Part shown: positions 52,199 to 61,785 of the stretch, piece after piece
How the letters are laid out: each line of letters begins with the position of its first letter
How positions within the stretch are numbered: position 1 is the stretch's first letter
Assembly: GCF_015461845.1 (NCBI RefSeq)
Contig: NZ_JACOPW010000002.1
Coordinates: forward strand, 1,240,001 to 1,304,000
Origin: Pseudomonas mucoides
GTDB lineage: Bacteria > Pseudomonadota > Gammaproteobacteria > Pseudomonadales > Pseudomonadaceae
Direction of reading: 5' to 3'
Length of the DNA stretch: 64,000 nucleotides
Notes under the pieces: generated by a model
Told to the model about the DNA's origin: nothing
The model's input: only the letters and a program-made list of their open reading frames with translations
Database searches by the model: none
Translations under genes and position numbers: made by a program

Positions 52199-53922
52199 AG
52201 CTCAGGCCCCATGGAAAAGTGCAGCCGAATGCCGCCGTCATCGTCCAGCGCGTGGGCCAGGTCGAGGCGGATCGGCCCCACCGGCGAGACCCAACGCACG
52301 CCGATGCCTACCCCGGTCTTGAGGTTTGGCAGTTCGAGTGTATTGAAAGAGTTGCCCTGGTCCACGAAGGTCGCGACCCGCCACTTCTCGGCGATGGAAT
52401 ATTGGTATTCGGCGCTGGCCGCGACCATGTAGCGCCCGCCAATGCGGTCGCCCTCGGAGTTCTCCGGGGACAGGCTTTGATAGTCGTAACCGCGTACGCT
52501 CTGATCGCCACCGGCGAAAAACCGCAGTGACGGCGGGACTGAGCTGAAGCCATTGGTGGCGCTGCCGCCCACCTGTACCCGGCCTAGAAAGCGGTGTTTG
52601 TCAAAGACTGTGGTCAAGCCTTTCACCAACGCGGTGCCGTAGAGCAAGTTGCTGTCTGAGCCCAGGCCTTCTTTCGCCACTTTGGACTCGAATTGCAGGC
52701 GATAGCCGTTGTGCGGGTCGATGCGGTTGTCACTTTTCAGGTAGGAATAGCTGACGCCGGGCATCAACAACGTACTCAAACCCGAGTCGTCGCCCAGGGA
52801 GTAATCCTCACGCTGCCATTTCAACGACACCACGCGCTGCCAGCCACTGGGCAATTTGCTGTGCCATTCCGGGCCGATGGTCAGCAGCTTGCTGTGGGTG
52901 TCGGTGCCGGCGATGTCTTCGTTCTGGTAACCACCGGCAAAACGCAGTTTGTCGGTCAACGGCGGGTCGAGCGGGATGTCGTAGAACAGCCCGACGTTTT
53001 GCCGGGGCGCCGACAGCTCGGCTTCCCAGCCATAACTGTGCCCCTGCGGATTGACCCAGTGTCGGGTCCAGTTGGCCTTGACCCGGGGACCGACGTCCGT
53101 GGAATAACCCAGGCCCAGGCCCATGGTTCGCGGCTTGCGCGTTTCGAGCTTGACCTCCACCGGGATCACGTCGTTCTTGGACGCCGTCGGTGCCGCATCG
53201 ACGCGCACACCTTCGAAATAGCCACTCGATTGCAGCGCCTGGTTGAGTTCGGCGATGAGTTCGGAGTCATAAGGCGCGCCTTGCTTGAACGGCACCATGC
53301 GTTGCAACAGGTCTTCGTCAAACGGCGTGTCGCCTTCGAAACTGACCTTGCCCAAGGCGTAGCGCGGGCCGCTTTCGTAGATCAGTTCGATATCGGCCAC
53401 GCCGGCTCGAGGGTCTACCGATAATTTCTGGCGGGTGAAGTGGCCGCTGAAAAAGCCGAAGCGCGAGGCTTGATTCTGGATCAGGCGCTTGGCGTCTTCG
53501 TAGTGGCCATGATTGAGCACCGCGCCGGTTTTCAGCGACGCGCCCTGGGGCACACGAAAGGATTTGAGGGAGGCCGCCGGGCCGTCGACGCGAATCGTGA
53601 CAGTGCGCAGGTGCACCGGCTCACCGGGATCGATGTTGAGCACCAGGCGCGGCGTCTTGCCGCCCTTCACATCGCTATCGATCTGCGGCTGGTAATACCC
53701 CAAGGCCTGGGCGGCCTTGCGCGCCTGATCCTCGGCGCCACGACTGAAGCGCAGCAACGCTTCTTCGTCACGATCGCCGAGGTTGCCGATATAGCCCTCT
53801 ATATTGGCTTTCAGTTCATCGTTGGACGGTTTTATCCGCACATCCAATTCACTTTGCGCCAGCGCCGCGCAGCTGCTGAACAGCATCAACGCGCCACTGG
53901 TAATTCGTCCTGGAAATTTCAT
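52195..53922 (-). CDS. tamA: Translocation and assembly module protein TamA
   Basis: An outer-membrane Omp85 protein (575 residues from the ATG at 53922). A signal peptide (MKFPGRITSGALMLFSSCAALA) is followed by three POTRA domains and a C-terminal barrel with LGLGYSTDVGPRVKANWTRHW, FAGGDQSVRGYDYQSLSP (the VRGY/F lid motif) and a barrel-closing last strand. A GTG at 53940 would add six residues; neither start has a strong ribosome site. The gene is coupled to tamB. Confidence 0.95.
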   Translation of the reverse strand: MKFPGRITSGALMLFSSCAALAQSELDVRIKPSNDELKANIEGYIGNLGDRDEEALLRFSRGAEDQARKAAQALGYYQPQIDSDVKGGKTPRLVLNIDPGEPVHLRTVTIRVDGPAASLKSFRVPQGASLKTGAVLNHGHYEDAKRLIQNQASRFGFFSGHFTRQKLSVDPRAGVADIELIYESGPRYALGKVSFEGDTPFDEDLLQRMVPFKQGAPYDSELIAELNQALQSSGYFEGVRVDAAPTASKNDVIPVEVKLETRKPRTMGLGLGYSTDVGPRVKANWTRHWVNPQGHSYGWEAELSAPRQNVGLFYDIPLDPPLTDKLRFAGGYQNEDIAGTDTHSKLLTIGPEWHSKLPSGWQRVVSLKWQREDYSLGDDSGLSTLLMPGVSYSYLKSDNRIDPHNGYRLQFESKVAKEGLGSDSNLLYGTALVKGLTTVFDKHRFLGRVQVGGSATNGFSSVPPSLRFFAGGDQSVRGYDYQSLSPENSEGDRIGGRYMVAASAEYQYSIAEKWRVATFVDQGNSFNTLELPNLKTGVGIGVRWVSPVGPIRLDLAHALDDDGGIRLHFSMGPEL

Positions 53923-53988
53923 AGGCGCGGATGCTATCACGAGCTTGGGAGCGTGATAGAGCCTCGCATGGCGTTAAAGTTCTACCGT

Positions 53989-54639
53989 TTATGCCGTTGC
54001 GGTTTGCAACACCTGCGGATTGGCGTGAAAAAACACGTGTTCGCGAATCGGTCCTACCGCGACCTCGCCGATTTCCTCATAACCCTGACGCTTATAGAAC
54101 TCCAGATAGCGAGGATTCCCTGTGTCGAGGATCACCCCCTGGGAGGTTTCATCGACTGCGCACCAGTTATGCACCGCTTGCAGCAGTTGTTCGCCGAAGT
54201 GTTTGCCCTGGAATTGCGGGTGAATCCCCAGCAGCGGCAGCACGTGGACCGAATCACTCGGCACGCAGGCCGCGACGGCCGCGTGGTAATCGAGGTAGCG
54301 ACGGGTGCAGCGAAACCCGGTACTGAGCACCATGCGCAAACGCCAGGCCCAACTTTCGGTGATACCCAGGCGTCGTTGCGGCGGCGCGATCAGCGCGATG
54401 CCGATCAAACGGTCATTGACCAGCAGGCCGATGGCTGGCAAATCCTGAAGGAAATGCTGTTTGACCAATTCACGCACGGTGGCCCGCACCCGATGTTCAT
54501 AACCGGGACGTTCGGCCTCGAACAGGTAACCAAAGGTCGGCTCGTGCCGGTAGGCGTGGTACAGCAGGGAGCGCGCTTCGTGGGCATAGCCGCTGTCGAG
54601 CATGTGAATGTCGGCGATGGCGGTCGAGGTTTCAGGCAT
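53989..54639 (-). CDS. GNAT-family acetyltransferase
   Basis: A 216-residue N-acetyltransferase fold protein. The acetyl-CoA loop is LLGIHPQFQGKHFGEQLLQAVHNW, where Q/R-x-x-G/A is Q-G-K-x-F-G-like. The conserved strand VILDTGNPRYLEFYKRQGYEEIGE completes the domain. Acceptor unknown. The region between this gene and tamA (66 bases) shows no clear terminator, so readthrough into tamA is possible. Confidence 0.85.
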   Translation of the reverse strand: MPETSTAIADIHMLDSGYAHEARSLLYHAYRHEPTFGYLFEAERPGYEHRVRATVRELVKQHFLQDLPAIGLLVNDRLIGIALIAPPQRRLGITESWAWRLRMVLSTGFRCTRRYLDYHAAVAACVPSDSVHVLPLLGIHPQFQGKHFGEQLLQAVHNWCAVDETSQGVILDTGNPRYLEFYKRQGYEEIGEVAVGPIREHVFFHANPQVLQTATA

Positions 54640-54750
54640 AACGGTTGATCTCCCCGGTACAGCTCAAATGGCTGTGCTCTTCTTGGTACGAGCCTATCGG
54701 TGCTGACACAGTTCCCTACTGATCGATATCAGTGTTGACTGTGATGACGC

Positions 54751-54824
54751 CATCGCTAGCAAGCTCGCTCCCACAAAGGTATAGACCAGACTCGGACGAT
54801 AGGAGTGAGCCTGCTCGCGATGAG
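54751..54824. repeat. Two REP units of different subtypes
   Basis: A CATCGCTAGCAAGCTCGCTC unit followed by an inverted AGGAGTGAGCCTGCTCGCGA unit, a mixed pair. Confidence 0.8.
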
Positions 54825-54933
54825 GCCCGCATCAGCGATGAAAGACCAACCGCCGAACACGAATCCCCTCACCCTACACTGGCCCGATTCCTACATGTCA
54901 GCTAGCATCGCCCTTTTGCCAGGACTGCCGACC

Positions 54934-55746
54934 ATGAAGATCGTCTCCTTCAACATCAACGGGCTGCGCGCTCGCCCGCATCAGCTGGCGGCGCTGATCG
55001 AAAAACACCAGCCAGACGTCATCGGCCTCCAGGAAACCAAGGTACACGACGACCAGTTCCCGCTGGCCGAGGTACAGGCGCTGGGCTATCACGTTTATTT
55101 TCATGGGCAGAAAGGCCATTACGGCGTCGCCCTGCTCTCGCGCAAAGAACCGCTGGCCCTGCACAAAGGCTTCGCCACCGATGAAGAAGACGCTCAGCGC
55201 CGCTTCATCTGGGGCACGTTCGCCGACGCCAACGGCGTGCCGGTGACGATCATGAACGGCTATTTCCCACAGGGCGAAAGCCGCGACCACCCGACCAAGT
55301 TTCCGGCCAAGGAACGCTTCTACAGCGACCTGCAGCAACTGCTGGAAAGCCAGTTCAGCAACGATCAGCCGGTGGTAGTCATGGGCGACGTGAATATTTC
55401 CCCGGAAGACTGCGACATCGGTATCGGTCCGGACAATATGAAACGCTGGCTGAAAACCGGCAAGTGCAGCTTCCTGCCGGAAGAACGCGAGTGGATGACC
55501 CGCCTGAAAAACTGGGGCCTGGTGGACAGTTTCCGCCACCTGAACCCGGACGTGGCCGACCGTTTCAGTTGGTTCGACTACCGTAGCCGTGGGTTTGAAG
55601 ACGAACCCAAGCGCGGGCTGCGGATCGACCTGATCATGGCGTCCCATGGCTTGTTGCCACGGGTCAAGGATGCTGGCGTGGATTACGACCTGCGAGGGAT
55701 GGAGAAACCCTCCGATCATGCGCCGATCTGGCTTGAATTGAGCTGA
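54934..55746 (+). CDS. xthA: Exodeoxyribonuclease III
   Basis: The AP endonuclease/3'-5' exonuclease of base-excision repair (270 residues). Catalytic residues are visible: N7 in SFNINGLR, E34 in LQETK, D and N in MGDVNI, and the terminal SDHAP His. The frame opens farther upstream through a REP, but the ATG at 54934 gives the standard [12 protein letters not shown] start. Confidence 0.96.
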   Translation: MKIVSFNINGLRARPHQLAALIEKHQPDVIGLQETKVHDDQFPLAEVQALGYHVYFHGQKGHYGVALLSRKEPLALHKGFATDEEDAQRRFIWGTFADANGVPVTIMNGYFPQGESRDHPTKFPAKERFYSDLQQLLESQFSNDQPVVVMGDVNISPEDCDIGIGPDNMKRWLKTGKCSFLPEEREWMTRLKNWGLVDSFRHLNPDVADRFSWFDYRSRGFEDEPKRGLRIDLIMASHGLLPRVKDAGVDYDLRGMEKPSDHAPIWLELS

Positions 55747-55774
55747 TATCCAAATCTCAACACAATCCCCTAAA

Positions 55775-55862
55775 TGTAGGAGTGAGCCTGCTCGCGATAG
55801 CGGCTGTACATTCAGCATCTTTGTTGACTGACAGTCCGCTATCGCGAGCAGGCTCACTCCTA
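55775..55862. repeat. REP pair downstream of xthA
   Basis: Two inverted units with the GAGCCTGCTCGCGATAGCGG core around a 30-base spacer. Confidence 0.9.
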
Positions 55863-55940
55863 TATTAGATAACTGTCATCTTTCGGAAATCTTACTGACT
55901 TATTCTCCCCGCACTTTCTTTGGTTTTTTAAGGTGCGGGC

Positions 55941-57281
55941 ATGACGCTGCGCGTTTTGTTTCTATGGATGCTGTGCGCCGGCCTGCCCCTGACGGCATCG
56001 GCCGCTGATTTACCAATCTCCGCCAATGGCCCGGTGCTGCGTATCCAGGGCTCTAACACCATCGGTGCGGCATTGGGCCCGGCGTTAGTCGAGGGGCTGT
56101 TGCGCGAACAGGGCCTGCTCAAGGTTCACAGCGAAGCATCGGACACCGCGAACGAACTGCGCATCGTCGGCGAAACGGCACAAGGCCGTCGCGTTGTGGT
56201 GGAGGTGGCAGCGCACGGCTCCAGCACCGGCTTCACCGCGCTGAAGAATACCAATGCCGACCTCGCCGCCTCTTCGCGTCCGATCAAGGACAGCGAAGTG
56301 GTGGACCTCGAACCCTTGGGCGACTTCAAAAGCCCCGACGCCGAACAAGTCATCGCCATCGATGGCCTGGCGATCATCCTTCACCCGCAAAACCCGTTGA
56401 ACCAGCTCAACACCGAACAACTGGCGCGAATCTTCAGTGGCGAAGCCAAAACCTGGGAAGAGCTCGGCGGCAGCGGTGGCGCGATTCATGTCTATGCGCG
56501 GGATGACCAGTCGGGCACTTACGACACGTTCAAGGAATTAGTCCTCAGCCGTCGTGGGAAAACCCTGAACGGCGCCGCGAAACGCTTCGAGTCCAGTGAA
56601 CAATTGTCTGACGCCGTCAGTCTTGACCCGCAAGGTATCGGCTTCATCGGCCTGCCCTATGTGCGCCAGGCCAAAGCCGTGGCAATCGTCGATGGCCAAT
56701 CCCAGGCGATGTTGCCGCTTAACAGCCTGATCGCCACGGAAGACTATCCGTTGTCCCGCCGGCTGTTTTTCTACCTGCCGCCCCATGGGGAAAACCCATG
56801 GGCCGAGGCCCTGGCGGTGTTCACGCAAAGCAGCAAAGGCCAGGCGATTGTCGCGGCCAACGGTTTTATCGCCCAGACGGTCCAGGCCATCACGGTCACG
56901 CCGAATGCGTTGATGCCGGAGGGCTATCAGGCACTCAGTCGTCACGCGCAGCGGCTGTCGGTGAATTTCCGCTTTGAAGAAGGCAGCGCAACGCTCGACA
57001 ACAAGGCGCAACAGGACCTGACGCGGGTGCTCGACTATATAAAGCAGCATGACAAAACCAACCGCGAGGTCACGCTGGTCGGGTTTGGCGATGCCAAGAG
57101 CGATCCGGCACGCGCCGATCTGCTGTCGAAGCTGCGGGCGATGGCGGTGCGGCGAGAACTGGTGAAAAGCGGCGTGGTGTTTCGCGAGATTCGCGGCTTT
57201 GGTGCGGAAATGCCAGTGGCGGCGAATAACGCGGATGAAGGGCGGATCAAGAATCGACGGGTTGAGGTTTGGGTTTACTGA
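55941..57281 (+). CDS. Phosphate-binding-protein-like/OmpA-domain fusion
   Basis: An exported two-domain protein (446 residues). A signal peptide ends at TASA/ADLP. Residues about 25-300 are a PstS-like type-2 periplasmic binding domain (LRIQGSNTIGAALGPALVEG, FSGEAKTWEELGG, YARDDQSGTYDTFKE). The last 115 residues are an OmpA/MotB-like peptidoglycan-binding domain (NFRFEEGSATLDNKAQQDLTRVLDYI ... RIKNRRVEVWVY). Ribosome site AAGGTG. No pst transport genes are adjacent. This suggests a cell-wall-tethered phosphate or anion sensor or scavenger rather than a soluble transporter component. Confidence 0.85.
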   Translation: MTLRVLFLWMLCAGLPLTASAADLPISANGPVLRIQGSNTIGAALGPALVEGLLREQGLLKVHSEASDTANELRIVGETAQGRRVVVEVAAHGSSTGFTALKNTNADLAASSRPIKDSEVVDLEPLGDFKSPDAEQVIAIDGLAIILHPQNPLNQLNTEQLARIFSGEAKTWEELGGSGGAIHVYARDDQSGTYDTFKELVLSRRGKTLNGAAKRFESSEQLSDAVSLDPQGIGFIGLPYVRQAKAVAIVDGQSQAMLPLNSLIATEDYPLSRRLFFYLPPHGENPWAEALAVFTQSSKGQAIVAANGFIAQTVQAITVTPNALMPEGYQALSRHAQRLSVNFRFEEGSATLDNKAQQDLTRVLDYIKQHDKTNREVTLVGFGDAKSDPARADLLSKLRAMAVRRELVKSGVVFREIRGFGAEMPVAANNADEGRIKNRRVEVWVY

Positions 57282-57420
57282 ATCACACCGGCGCCCAACG
57301 CCACAAAACCGGCCTGTAAAGATACTAAAACTGATATTTCCTACAGGTTCACTTTGTTGATGGCAGTCGCTTAATGGTGGCATCCCGATCAAGGGTTTCT
57401 CACCAGAAAGGAACGCTGAC

Positions 57421-58647
57421 ATGACAAACCCCACTCAAGCGCCAATACCGTTGTCAAAGTCTGGTGATCTGGATCAGTCCTTTGGTTTTCTAGGCACTGT
57501 GCCGGGTCCTGCCAACGGCACTGTTCATTCGATTGTCTCTTCGGACAACGGCACGCTGACTTACGCCATCGAGGACGGTGTAGCATTTCAAATCCGCAGG
57601 AACCTCATCAATGGCGGTCGAGATACTGCATTTGGTGACGACGGTATTGTGACGGGACAGTTTGAAAGTGGCAGAAGATCCAAACCCTGCCGACTGATAC
57701 TTCAAGAGCAAAAAATTCTGGTCATCGGCGATATTCTCACTGACCAAGGAAAACCAGGAGCACCGGCAGTTTTACGTCTCAATGACAGTGGCAGCCCTGA
57801 CCTTGTTTTCGGCACCGTACAGTTGCCCCCTCCTGCATTCTCCTCAAATTACGATTCGACTGACGGATGCCTCCAGCACGACGGCAAAATCGTCGTTCTG
57901 ACCCAGAAGATTGATGCCTCGGGTGTTGGCAATTTGGGGCAACTGACACGCTTGAAAAAGGATGGGAGAGGCGATAACAGTGACGGGATTGATCGCGATT
58001 TCGGTGAGCAAGGCAACGTCGAGATCAGTTTTGGCGAGCACCTCAGCCGAATGATTAGCGTGGTTATACAACCGGACAGCAAAATGGTTGTCGGTGGCCA
58101 TTACGTCACGGCAAGTGCTTCCGTCTCCCAAATTGTGCTGGCGCGGTTTGACATTAACGGCACACGCGACAAGAGTTTTGGCAACGACGGATATGTGCGG
58201 TTAGGACCTGAAGACGGCCGGTATGAATTGGGTCAGTTGATCGCTCAGGCCGACGGGAAGCTGCTTTGCGCGGGTATGACCGGGCGTTCTGCAGCCCTGT
58301 TGATGCGATTTGACACCCATGGAAAACCTGACCAGACGTTTAACGGAGGTCAGGAATTACGTACGGAGCTAGGTCATCAAAACGCGAATTGGAGCGCACT
58401 GTCGATTCAGCCCCACGACGAAAAAATTGTCGTGGCAGGTTGGACGCCCGGGTTCCCTTCTTCAATGTTTTGGGGAAGGTTATTGCCTGACGGTACTTTT
58501 GACACAGGTTTTGGTAACACGGGCTGGATCAAATCATCAGTGCCGGGCACCCCGTATTCTGTGACCATTCAGGAAGGCGGGAGGATCATCGTTGCAGGCA
58601 GGCGAGAAAACGCGTTTATGTCCGTCGTCTGCGGTGTGCAGGGCTGA
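57421..58647 (+). CDS. Delta-60 repeat (beta-propeller-like) protein
   Basis: A 408-residue protein made of about seven delta-60-type repeats, each centred on a G-x-x-D-x-x-F-G-like core: GDLDQSFGFLG, GGRDTAFGDDGIV, GSPDLVFGTV, IDRDFGEQGNV, GTRDKSFGNDGYV, GKPDQTFNGGQ and GTFDTGFGNTGWI. There is no signal peptide at the chosen ATG (ribosome site AAAGGAA). The fold is probably a closed beta-propeller. The function is unknown; such proteins are often surface or extracellular. It is less GC-rich than its neighbours and stands alone. Confidence 0.82.
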   Translation: MTNPTQAPIPLSKSGDLDQSFGFLGTVPGPANGTVHSIVSSDNGTLTYAIEDGVAFQIRRNLINGGRDTAFGDDGIVTGQFESGRRSKPCRLILQEQKILVIGDILTDQGKPGAPAVLRLNDSGSPDLVFGTVQLPPPAFSSNYDSTDGCLQHDGKIVVLTQKIDASGVGNLGQLTRLKKDGRGDNSDGIDRDFGEQGNVEISFGEHLSRMISVVIQPDSKMVVGGHYVTASASVSQIVLARFDINGTRDKSFGNDGYVRLGPEDGRYELGQLIAQADGKLLCAGMTGRSAALLMRFDTHGKPDQTFNGGQELRTELGHQNANWSALSIQPHDEKIVVAGWTPGFPSSMFWGRLLPDGTFDTGFGNTGWIKSSVPGTPYSVTIQEGGRIIVAGRRENAFMSVVCGVQG

Positions 58648-58715
58648 CAAACCTCGCGATAAAGACTCCCGGGACGCCAGCAGCGAAGCCGTCTGCTGGC
58701 GTACTCAAGGTTTTG

Positions 58716-59951
58716 TCAGTGCCCGCTACGCATCATTTCTTTCGGCACATACTTGCCAATCTCGAATTTGCCAATCGCCGCACGGTGCACTTCGTCCGGG
58801 CCGTCGGCCAGGCGCAGGGTGCGCTGCATGGCATACATGTAGGCCAGCGGGAAATCGTTGGAAACCCCTGCCCCGCCGTGGATCTGGATCGCCCGGTCGA
58901 TAACGCGCAAGGCCACGTTCGGCGCGACTACCTTGATCTGCGCGATTTCGCTCTTCGCCACTTTGTTGCCCACGGTGTCCATCATGTACGCCGCTTTCAG
59001 CGTCAGCAGCCGTGCCATGTCGATTTCCATCCGCGAGTCGGCGATCTTGTCGATGTTGCCCCCCAGGCGTGCCAACGGCTTGCCGAATGCGGTACGGCTG
59101 ACCGAGCGTTTGCACATCAATTCCAGCGCGCGCTCCGCCATGCCGATCGAACGCATGCAGTGGTGAATCCGGCCTGGGCCCAGGCGACCCTGAGCGATTT
59201 CGAAGCCGCGTCCTTCGCCCAGCAGGACGTTTTCGTACGGCACGCGGACATTTTCGAACAGCACTTCGGCGTGGCCGTGCGGCGCGTCGTCATAACCGAA
59301 CACCGGCAGCGGACGGACGATCTTCACGCCCGGGGTATCCACCGGCACCAGAATCATCGAGTGCTGGGCGTGGCGCGGCGCATCCGGATCGCTCAGGCCC
59401 ATGAAGATCAGAATCTTGCAGCGTGGATCGCAGGCGCCTGAGGTCCACCATTTCTTGCCGTTGATGACCCACTGATCGCCATCACGCACGGCGCGGGCGG
59501 CCATGTTGGTCGCGTCGGAGGAGGCAACATCCGGCTCGGTCATGGCGAACGCCGAGCGGATTTCCCCGCGCAACAGCGGTTCGAGCCAGCGTTGTTTCTG
59601 TTCTTCGTTGGCGTAGCGTACCAACACTTCCATGTTGCCGGTGTCTGGCGCGGAGCAGTTGAACGGCTCCGGGCCCAGCAACGAACGGCCCATGATTTCG
59701 GCCAGCGGCGCGTATTCGAGGTTGGTCAGGCCGGCGCCGAGTTCGGACTCAGGCAGAAACAAATTCCACAGACCTTCGGCCTTGGCCTTGAGTTTGAGTT
59801 CTTCCATGATCGCCGTCGGCTGCCACCGATCGCCTTCGGCAACCTGGCGCTCGAACACGGCTTCGGCGGGATAAACGTAAGTGTCCATGAACGCGGTTAC
59901 GCGCTCACGCAGTGCCTGAACCTTGGGCGAATAAGCGAAATCCATGAGCAT
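58716..59951 (-). CDS. Acyl-CoA dehydrogenase family protein
   Basis: A FAD-dependent acyl-CoA dehydrogenase of 411 residues. Family features: [57 protein letters not shown], and the C-terminal region [40 protein letters not shown]. It resembles the long/medium-chain ACAD10/11-like group. A second ATG two codons in (59945) is about as likely a start, given AGAAGG at nine bases. It is divergent from a LysR gene that probably controls it. The substrate is not known. Confidence 0.9.
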   Translation of the reverse strand: MLMDFAYSPKVQALRERVTAFMDTYVYPAEAVFERQVAEGDRWQPTAIMEELKLKAKAEGLWNLFLPESELGAGLTNLEYAPLAEIMGRSLLGPEPFNCSAPDTGNMEVLVRYANEEQKQRWLEPLLRGEIRSAFAMTEPDVASSDATNMAARAVRDGDQWVINGKKWWTSGACDPRCKILIFMGLSDPDAPRHAQHSMILVPVDTPGVKIVRPLPVFGYDDAPHGHAEVLFENVRVPYENVLLGEGRGFEIAQGRLGPGRIHHCMRSIGMAERALELMCKRSVSRTAFGKPLARLGGNIDKIADSRMEIDMARLLTLKAAYMMDTVGNKVAKSEIAQIKVVAPNVALRVIDRAIQIHGGAGVSNDFPLAYMYAMQRTLRLADGPDEVHRAAIGKFEIGKYVPKEMMRSGH

Positions 59952-60046
59952 TTACCTTCTTGGGCAGAGGTTGTTTTTGGTCATGTATCGATGCTAGAAC
60001 AGCGTTGATAATTTACCTAGCCTATTCTCGGCGTGTATTAACATTC

Positions 60047-60070
60047 ATCACCGATATATGATCGGGTGAT
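60047..60070. promoter_or_regulatory. Candidate LysR operator
   Basis: ATCACC-N12-GGTGAT with an inner GAT/ATC pair, in the 147-bp gap between the divergent acyl-CoA dehydrogenase and LysR genes. Confidence 0.5.
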
Positions 60071-60098
60071 TGAGAACCAACAATAAGAGTGCAGCGCA

Positions 60099-61028
60099 AT
60101 GAATCTGAGCAAGGTCGACCTCAACCTTTTCATCGTCTTCGACGCGATCTACACCGAAGCCAACCTGACCCGTGCCGGGCAGATTGTCGGCATTACCCAG
60201 CCCGCCGTCTCGAACGCTCTGGCCCGCTTGCGCGAGACCTTCAACGATCCGTTGTTTGTGCGCACTGCCCAAGGCATGGTGCCGACGCCCATGGCCCAGA
60301 ACATCATCGGGCCGGTGCGTAACGCCCTCTCCCTGTTGCGGGTGTCGGTGCAGGAAAGCCGCATTTTCAACCCGTTGCAAGCGGTCAAGACGTACCGCAT
60401 CAGCATGACCGACCTCACCGAAGCGGTGATCCTGCCGCCACTGTTTCAGCGCCTGCGCCGCCTGGCGCCGACGGTGATCATTGAAAGTTTCCTGTCCAAG
60501 CGCCGCGAAACCACCAAGGAACTGGCGGCCGGGCGTCTCGACTTCGCGGTGGATGCGCCGCTCAATACTGACCCGCAAGTGCGCCACGTCAAGTTGATGG
60601 AAGACCGGTACGTGTGCGCCATGCGCAAGGGCCACCCAATGGCGGGCAAAGAGAAATTCACTCTGGATGATTATCTGTCGCTGACCCACATCCATATTTC
60701 CAGCCGCCGCAGTGGTCTGGGGCATGTCGACCTGGCACTGGGGAAAATGGGCATTCAGCGCAAAATCGCCCTGCGCTCCCAGCATTACCTGATGGCCTCG
60801 CAAGTATTGCAGCAGACCGACATGGTCATGACCGTGCCGGAGCGCTTTGCCCGTCGCAATGACTTGCACGCCTTCAGCTTGCCGGTCAATGACGTGCCGC
60901 CGGTGGAAACTCATCTTTACTGGCACGAAAGCACTGACCAGGACCCGGCGAACCGCTGGATGCGCGAGCAGATGATCGAGTTGTGCCAGCAGGTGACGGC
61001 GCATGAGAAGAAGCTTGAAAAGGTGTAG
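60099..61028 (+). CDS. LysR-family transcriptional regulator
   Basis: A 309-residue LysR regulator. The N-terminal winged helix reads VDLNLFIVFDAIYTEANLTRAGQIVGITQPAVSNALARLRETFNDPLFVRT, of the NodD/LeuO-like subgroup with the PLFVRT wing. The C-terminal effector domain follows. It is divergent from the acyl-CoA dehydrogenase gene with a palindrome between them, so it probably regulates that gene in response to a fatty acid or acyl-CoA; the ligand is unknown. Confidence 0.9.
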   Translation: MNLSKVDLNLFIVFDAIYTEANLTRAGQIVGITQPAVSNALARLRETFNDPLFVRTAQGMVPTPMAQNIIGPVRNALSLLRVSVQESRIFNPLQAVKTYRISMTDLTEAVILPPLFQRLRRLAPTVIIESFLSKRRETTKELAAGRLDFAVDAPLNTDPQVRHVKLMEDRYVCAMRKGHPMAGKEKFTLDDYLSLTHIHISSRRSGLGHVDLALGKMGIQRKIALRSQHYLMASQVLQQTDMVMTVPERFARRNDLHAFSLPVNDVPPVETHLYWHESTDQDPANRWMREQMIELCQQVTAHEKKLEKV

Positions 61029-61047
61029 GACTTGATACCGAGGTGCT

Positions 61048-61150
61048 CCCATCGCGAGCAGGCTCACTCCTACAGGGGATCTACGGTGACTAGTCAATCT
61101 ATGTCTGTGCAGAGATCTCCTGTAGGAGTGAGCCCGCTCGCGATGAGGCC
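61048..61150. repeat. REP pair between the LysR and MerR genes
   Basis: Inverted units in the outward-facing order: CATCGCGAGCAGGCTCACTC, then TAGGAGTGAGCCCGCTCGCG. Confidence 0.85.
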
Positions 61151-61177
61151 CTTAAGAAAACCATAGACCCCAGCCCC

Positions 61178-61206
61178 TTGACGTAAACGTCAACCTGACA
61201 TTAGCT
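61178..61206 (+). promoter_or_regulatory. liuR: LiuR-type promoter-operator
   Basis: The palindrome TTGACGTAAACGTCAA (61178-61193) overlaps a candidate -35 TTGACG and is 17 bases from a -10-like TTAGCT (61201-61206). This MerR-style arrangement lies 30 bases before the regulator's ATG. The sequence agrees with the LiuR motif as I recall it for leucine-degradation genes. Confidence 0.65.
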
Positions 61207-61235
61207 TAGCGCCATGACCTTTTTCGAGCGCTTCC

Positions 61236-61637
61236 ATGAGCAGCCAGACCTATAGCATTTCCGACCTCGCCCGCGAGCTCGACATCACAACGCGGGCCAT
61301 CCGCTTTTATGAAGAGCAAGGCTTGCTCAGCCCCGAGCGTCGCGGCCAGGAACGTATCTACTCGCCCCGCGACAAGGTCAGCCTGAAGCTGATTCTGCGG
61401 GGCAAGCGCATCGGCTTCTCCCTGGCCGAGTGCCGCGAGCTGATCGAGCTATATGACCCCACAGGCGGCAATCAGAAACAACTGCAAACCATGTTGAGCA
61501 AGATCGCCGAGCGCCGCGAGCAGCTGGAACAGCAGATGCTCGACATCGAGCAGATGAAGCTGGAACTGGATACCGCGCAGGAACGCTGCACTCAAGCGCT
61601 GGAACAGACCATCCAGAACCAGAAGGTTATTCAATAG
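61236..61637 (+). CDS. liuR: MerR-family regulator, LiuR-like
   Basis: A 133-residue MerR regulator. The helix-turn-helix and wing are YSISDLARELDITTRAIRFYEEQGLLSPERRGQERIYSPRDK. A long dimerisation coiled coil follows (KIAERREQLEQQMLDIEQMKLELDTAQERC). There is no metal-binding Cys loop. Its next neighbour mvaB acts in leucine/isovalerate breakdown, and its own promoter carries a LiuR-type palindrome. Together these support LiuR, the repressor of branched-chain catabolism. The rest of the liu genes may lie beyond the window. Confidence 0.78.
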   Translation: MSSQTYSISDLARELDITTRAIRFYEEQGLLSPERRGQERIYSPRDKVSLKLILRGKRIGFSLAECRELIELYDPTGGNQKQLQTMLSKIAERREQLEQQMLDIEQMKLELDTAQERCTQALEQTIQNQKVIQ

Positions 61638-61653
61638 GGCCACACAATCCCCT

Positions 61654-61744
61654 TGCAGGAGTGAGTCTGCTCGCGATAGCGCCGGATCAGTCAATACATG
61701 TGTTGAATGTAAATCTGCTATCGCGAGCAGGCTCACTCCTGCAG
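61654..61744. repeat. REP pair between liuR and mvaB
   Basis: Two inverted units (TGCAGGAGTGAGTCTGCTCG and its partner) separated by about 30 bases. They separate the two genes' transcripts or shape a joint mRNA. Confidence 0.88.
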
Positions 61745-61785
61745 GGTTATTTGAACATTCAGACAATCAACACAGGTCGATTCCC

